Source: Archivesica marissinica
Lineage: Eukaryota; Mollusca; Bivalvia; Venerida; Vesicomyidae
NCBI GenBank assembly: GCA_014843695.1
Contig: CM026397.1
Span: forward strand, 44,775,272 to 44,839,271
Length of the DNA stretch: 64,000 nucleotides
Direction: 5' to 3'
The notes under the pieces were generated by a model that made no database searches, was not told the origin of the DNA, and saw only the letters and a program-made list of their open reading frames with translations. Position 1 is the first letter of the stretch. Each line of letters starts with the position of its first letter. Shown here piece by piece: positions 58,801 through 64,000 of the stretch. A program made the position numbers and the translations under genes.

Positions 58801-61800
58801 TACCACCGGCCACGGGGCTTGTACAAACCTAGACACATGTTACTTATGTTGCTCCACCGTCACCACTCGGCCACGGAGGCTTGTACAAACCTAGACACAT
58901 AGTTACTTATGTTGCTCCATCGTCACCACTCGGCCACGGAGGCTTGTACAAACCTAGACACATAGTTACTTATGTTGCTCCATCGTCACCACTCGGCCAC
59001 GGAGGCTTGTACAAACCTAGACACATAGTTACTTATGTTGCTCCATCGTCACCACTCGGCCACGGAGGCTATCGCTTGTACAAACCTAGACACATAGTTA
59101 CTTATGTTGCTCCATCGTCACCACTCGGCCACGGAGGCTTGTACAAACCTAGACACATAGTTACTTATGTTGCTCCACCGTCACCACTCGGCCACGGAGG
59201 CTTGTACAAACCTAGACACATAGTTACTTATGTTGCTCCACCGTAACCACTCGGCCACGGAGGCTTGTACAAACCTAGACACATGGTTACTTATGTTGCT
59301 CCACCGTCACCACTCGGCCACGGAGGCTTGTACAAACCTAGACACATAGTTACTTATGTTGCTCCATCGTCACCACTCGGCCACGGAGGCTTGTACAAAC
59401 CTAGACACATAGTTACTTATGTTGCTCCATCGTCACCACTCGGCCACGGAGGCTTATCGCTTGTACAAACCTAGACACATGGTTACTTATGTTGCTCCAC
59501 CGTAACCACTCGGCCACGGAGGCGTGTACAAACCTAGACACATGGTTACTTATGTTGCTCCACCGTCACCACTCGGCCACGGAGGCTTGTACAAACCTAG
59601 ACACATGGTTACTTATGTTGCTCCATCGTCACCACTCGGCCACGGAGGCTTGTACAAACCTAGACACATGGTTACTTATGTTGCTCCATCGTCACCACTC
59701 GGCCACGGAGGCTTGTACAAACCTAGACACATAGTTACTTATGTTGCTCCATCGTCACCACTCGGCCACGGAGGCTTATCGCTTGTACAAACCTAGACAC
59801 ATGGTTACTTATGTTGCTCCACCGTCACCACTCGGCCACGGAGGCTTGTACAAACCTAGACACATGGTTACTTATGTTGCTCCACCGTCACCACTCGGCC
59901 ACGGAGGCTTGTACAAACCTAGACACATGGTTACTTATGTTGCTCCATCGTCACCACTCGGCCACGGAGGCTTATCGCTTGTACAAAAATAGACACATAG
60001 TTACTTATGTTGCTCCATCATCACCACTCGGCCACGGAAGCTTGTACAAACATAGACACATAGTTACTTATGTTGCTCCATCGTCACCACTCGGCCACGG
60101 AAGCTTGTACAAAAATAGACACATAGTTACTTATGTTGCTCCATCGTCACCACTCGGCCACGGAGGCTTGTACAAACCTAGACACATAGTTACTTATGTT
60201 GCTCCACCGTCACCACTCGGCCACGGAGGCTTATCGCTTGTACAAACCTAGACACATGGTTACTTATGTTGCTCCACCGTCACCACTCGGCCACGGAGGC
60301 TTGTACAAACCTAGACACATAGTTACTTATGTTGCTCCATCGTCACCACTCGGCCACGGAGGCTTGTACAAACCTAGACACATAGTTACTTATGTTGCTC
60401 CATCGTCACCACTCGGCCACGGAGGCTTGTACAAACCTAGACACATAGTTACTTATGTTGCTCCATCGTCACCACTCGGCCACGGAGGCTTGTACAAACC
60501 TAGACACATAGTTACTTATGTTGCTCCATCGTCACCACTCGGCCACGGAGGCTTGTACAAACCTAGACACATAGTTACTTATGTTGCTCCACCGTCACCA
60601 CTCGGCCACGGAGGCTTGTACAAACCTAGACACATAGTTACTTATGTTGCTCCATCGTCACCACTCGGCCACGGAGGCTTGTACAAACCTAGACACATAG
60701 TTACTTATGTTGCTCCATCGTCACCACTCGGCCACGGAGGCTTGTACAAACCTAGACACATGTTACTTATGTTGCTCCACCGTCACCACTCGGCCACGGA
60801 GGCACGCTTGTACAAACCTAGACACATGGTTACTTATGTTGCTCCACCGTCACCACTCGGCCACGGAGGCTTGTACAAACCTAGACACATGGTTACTTAT
60901 GTTGCTCCACCGTAACCACTCGGCCACGGAGGCTTGTACAAACCTAGACACATGGTTACTTATGTTGCTCCACCGTCACCACTCGGCCACGGAGGCTTGT
61001 ACAAACCTAGACACATAGTTACTTATGTTGCTCCATCGTCACCACTCGGCCACGGAGGCTTGTACAAACCTAGACACATNNNNNNNNNNNNNNNNNNNNN
61101 NNNNNNNNNNNNNNNNNNNNNNNNNNNNNNNNNNNNNNNNNNNNNNNNNNNNNNNNNNNNNNNNNNNNNNNNNNNNNNNNNNNNNNNNNNNNNNNNNNNN
61201 NNNNNNNNNNNNNNNNNNNNNNNNNNNNNNNNNNNNNNNNNNNNNNNNNNNNNNNNNNNNNNNNNNNNNNNNNNNNNNNNNNNNNNNNNNNNNNNNNNNN
61301 NNNNNNNNNNNNNNNNNNNNNNNNNNNNNNNNNNNNNNNNNNNNNNNNNNNNNNNNNNNNNNNNNNNNNNNNNNNNNNNNNNNNNNNNNNNNNNNNNNNN
61401 NNNNNNNNNNNNNNNNNNNNNNNNNNNNNNNNNNNNNNNNNNNNNNNNNNNNNNNNNNNNNNNNNNNNNNNNNNNNNNNNNNNNNNNNNNNNNNNNNNNN
61501 NNNNNNNNNNNNNNNNNNNNNNNNNNNNNNNNNNNNNNNNNNNNNNNNNNNNNNNNNNNNNNNNNNNNNNNNNNNNNNNNNNNNNNNNNNNNNNNNNNNN
61601 NNNNNNNNNNNNNNNNNNNNNNNNNNNNNNNNNNNNNNNNNNNNNNNNNNNNNNNNNNNNNNNNNNNNNNNNNNNNNNNNNNNNNNNNNNNNNNNNNNNN
61701 NNNNNNNNNNNNNNNNNNNNNNNNNNNNNNNNNNNNNNNNNNNNNNNNNNNNNNNNNNNNNNNNNNNNNNNNNNNNNNNNNNNNNNNNNNNNNNNNNNNN

Positions 61801-64000
61801 NNNNNNNNNNNNNNNNNNNNNNNNNNNNNNNNNNNNNNNNNNNNNNNNNNNNNNNNNNNNNNNNNNNNNNNNNNNNNNNNNNNNNNNNNNNNNNNNNNNN
61901 NNNNNNNNNNNNNNNNNNNNNNNNNNNNNNNNNNNNNNNNNNNNNNNNNNNNNNNNNNNNNNNNNNNNNNNNNNNNNNNNNNNNNNNNNNNNNNNNNNNN
62001 NNNNNNNNNNNNNNNNNNNNNNNNNNNNNNNNNNNNNNNNNNNNNNNNNNNNNNNNNNNNNNNNNNNNNNNNNNNNNNNAGACGCATGGTTACTTATGTT
62101 GCTCCATCGTCACCACTCTGCCACGGAGGCTTGTACAAACCTAGACACATGGTTACTTATGTTGCTCCACCGTCACCACTCAGCCACGGAGCTTATGCTT
62201 GTACAAACCTAGACACATGGTTACTTATGTTGCTCCACCGTAACCAGTCGGCCACGGAGGCTTGTACAAACCTAGACACATAGTTACTTATGTTGCTCCA
62301 TCGTCACCACTCTGTCACGGGGGCTTTGTACAAACCTAGACACATAGTTACTTATGTTGCTCATCGTCACCACTCGGCCACGGAGGCTTATCGCTTGTAC
62401 AAACCTAGACACATGTTACTTATGTTGCTCCACCGTCACCACTCGGCCACGGAGGCTGTACAAACCTAGACACATGGTTACTTATGTTGCTCCACCGTCA
62501 CCACTCGGCCACGGAGGCTTGTACAAACCTAGACACATGGTTACTTATGTTGCTCCATCGTCACCACTCGGCCACGGAGGCTTGTACAAACCTAGACACA
62601 TAGTTACTTATGTTGCTCCATCGTCACCACTCGGCCACGGTGGCTTGTACAAACCTAGACACATAGTTACTTATGTTGCTCCATCGTAACCACTCGGCCA
62701 CGGAGGCTTGTACAAACCTAGACACATAGTTACTTATGTTGCTCCATCGTCACCACTCGGCCACGGAGGCTTTGCTTGTACAAACCTAGACACATGGTTA
62801 CTTATGTTGCTCCACCGTAACCACTCGGCCACGGAGGCTTGTACAAACCTAGACACATGGTTACTTATGTTGCTCCACCGTCACCACTCGGCCACGGAGG
62901 CTTGTACAAACCTAGACACATGGTTACTTATGTTGCTCCACCGTAACCACTCGGCCACGGAGGCGTGTACAAACCTAGACACATGGTTACTTATGTTGCT
63001 CCACCGTCACCACTCGGCCACGGAGGCTTGTACAAACCTAGACACATGGTTACTTATGTTGCTCCACCGTAACCACTCGGCCACGGAGGCGTGTACAAAC
63101 CTAGACACATGGTTACTTATGTTGCTCCACCGTCACCACTCGGCCACGGAGGCTTGTACAAACCTAGACACATGGTTACTTATGTTGCTCCACCGTAACC
63201 ACTCGGCCACGGAGGCGTGTACAAACCTAGACACATGGTTACTTATGTTGCTCCACCGTCACCACTCGGCCACGGAGGCTTGTACAAACCTAGACACATG
63301 GTTACTTATGTTGCTCCACCGTAACCACTCGGCCACGGAGGCGTGTACAAACCTAGACACATGGTTACTTATGTTGCTCCACCGTCACCACTCGGCCACG
63401 GAGGCTTGTACAAACCTAGACACATGGTTACTTATGTTGCTCCATCGTCACCACTCGGCCACGGATGCTTGTACAAACCTAGACACATATTTACTTATGT
63501 TGCTCCACCGTGACAACTCGGCCACGGAGGCTTATTGCTTGTACAAACCTAGACACATAGTTACTTATGTTGTTCCACCGTCACCACTCGGCCACGGAGA
63601 CTTGTACAAACCTAGACGCATAGTTACTTATGTTGCTCCACCGTCACCACTCGGCCACGGAGGCTTATCGCTTGTACAAACCTAGACACATGGTTACTTA
63701 TGTTGCTCCATCGTCACCACTCGGCCACGGAGGCTTATCGATTGTACAAACCTAGACACATAGTTACTTATGTTGCTCCATCGTCACCACTCGGCCGCGG
63801 AGGCTTGTACAAACCTAGACACATAGTTACTTATGTTGCTCCACCGTCACCACTCGGCCACGGAGGCTTGTACAAACCTAGACCCATAGTTACTTATGTT
63901 ACTCCATCGTCACCACTCGGCCACGGAGGCTTATCGCTTGTACAAACCTAGACACATGGTTACTTATGTTGCTCCACCGTAACCACTCGGCCACGGAGGC
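46826..64000. repeat. Large satellite, 63-bp and 70-bp units, about 250 visible copies
   Basis: The unit holds CTTGTACAAACCTAGACACA, TAGTTACTTATGTTGCTCCA and CGTCACCACTCGGCCACGG. The 70-bp form has 7 extra bases (CTTATCG), which duplicate the CTT.(T)CG start. Frequent variants are ATAG/ATGG, CCATCG/CCACCG, GTCACC/GTAACC and ACATAG/CCTAG. On the minus strand every unit starts with the Pol III A box TGGCCGAGTGG. Blocks of variants recur kilobases apart. The array runs out of the window. Since 63 is 21 codons, long plus-strand frames appear; these are not genes. Confidence 0.98.
61080..62079. other. Assembly gap, 1000 N, inside the satellite
   Basis: Exactly 1000 N with the same satellite on both sides. 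The size is a placeholder, so the array length is unknown. Confidence 0.99.

Noticed and set aside
46922..63951. Dozens of plus-strand open frames with a repeated 21-residue motif (YKPRHIVTYVAPSSPLGHGG)
   Set aside because: They come from a 63-bp satellite whose unit is 21 codons without a stop. The 7-bp insertion variant shifts the frame into a stop again and again. There is no codon signal, signal peptide or conserved start, and the same pattern would arise in any stop-free 63-mer.

Overview
The window looks like nuclear DNA of an animal, most likely a mollusc and plausibly a bivalve. The grounds are an animal-type actin with a phase-0 intron after codon 43, a GADD45 stress gene in four small coding exons, abundant tRNA-derived SINEs, MITEs, and minisatellite arrays every few kilobases. 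The phylum is an inference; the animal origin follows from the genes. There is no bacterial-style gene organisation.

Only two genes can be supported, both on the minus strand. (1) Actin: exon 1 at 12866-12738 and exon 2 at 10367-9363, 377 residues, intact, with two CArG boxes just upstream of the start. (2) GADD45: exon 1 at 40677-40661, exon 2 at 35023-34916, exon 3 at 34549-34429, exon 4 at 33167-32961. The exons join in frame with GT-AG borders to give 150 residues, and a TATA box with two CCAAT boxes lies upstream. No single open reading frame shows GADD45; it appears only after splicing. The long open frames elsewhere come from tandem repeats whose unit length is a multiple of three or lacks stops.

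Layout: 1-9100 minisatellites (22, 58, 38, 52 and 90 bp units) among SINEs and a MITE; 9106-13030 the actin gene, whose 3' flank is a tandem array of its own last codons; 13200-24500 foldback element, minisatellites, a 3.65 kb 26-bp array running into a 1000-N gap, and dispersed repeats; 24545-25682 a 39-bp array; 25750-32100 SINEs, a second MITE and two more arrays; 32600-41000 the GADD45 gene with its repeat-filled introns; 41000-46560 SINE fragments and unassigned sequence; 46640 to the end a satellite of 63/70-bp units more than 17 kb long, interrupted by a second 1000-N gap.

Names used here for dispersed repeats: SINE-A (tRNA-Thr-like head, about 286 bp, hairpin tail), SINE-B (tRNA-like head, anticodon position CAG), SINE-B2 (B body, different head), SINE-C (diverged relative of A), SINE-D (other head and core, but B's tail), SINE-E (class II tRNA-like head), SINE-F (other tRNA-like head, A-like tail), element G (unclassified), MITE-H (CAGG...CCTG ends), MITE-P (piggyBac-like, TTAA target sites), foldback J.

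The main biological theme is that several tandem arrays can be traced to a piece of a nearby element or gene: the actin 3' end, the SINE-A core, the SINE-E core, the 5' end of element G, a G-rich stretch inside MITE-H, and a Pol III A-box head for the big satellite. A second theme is a 3' hairpin shared by unrelated SINE heads, whose stem changes by compensating substitutions.
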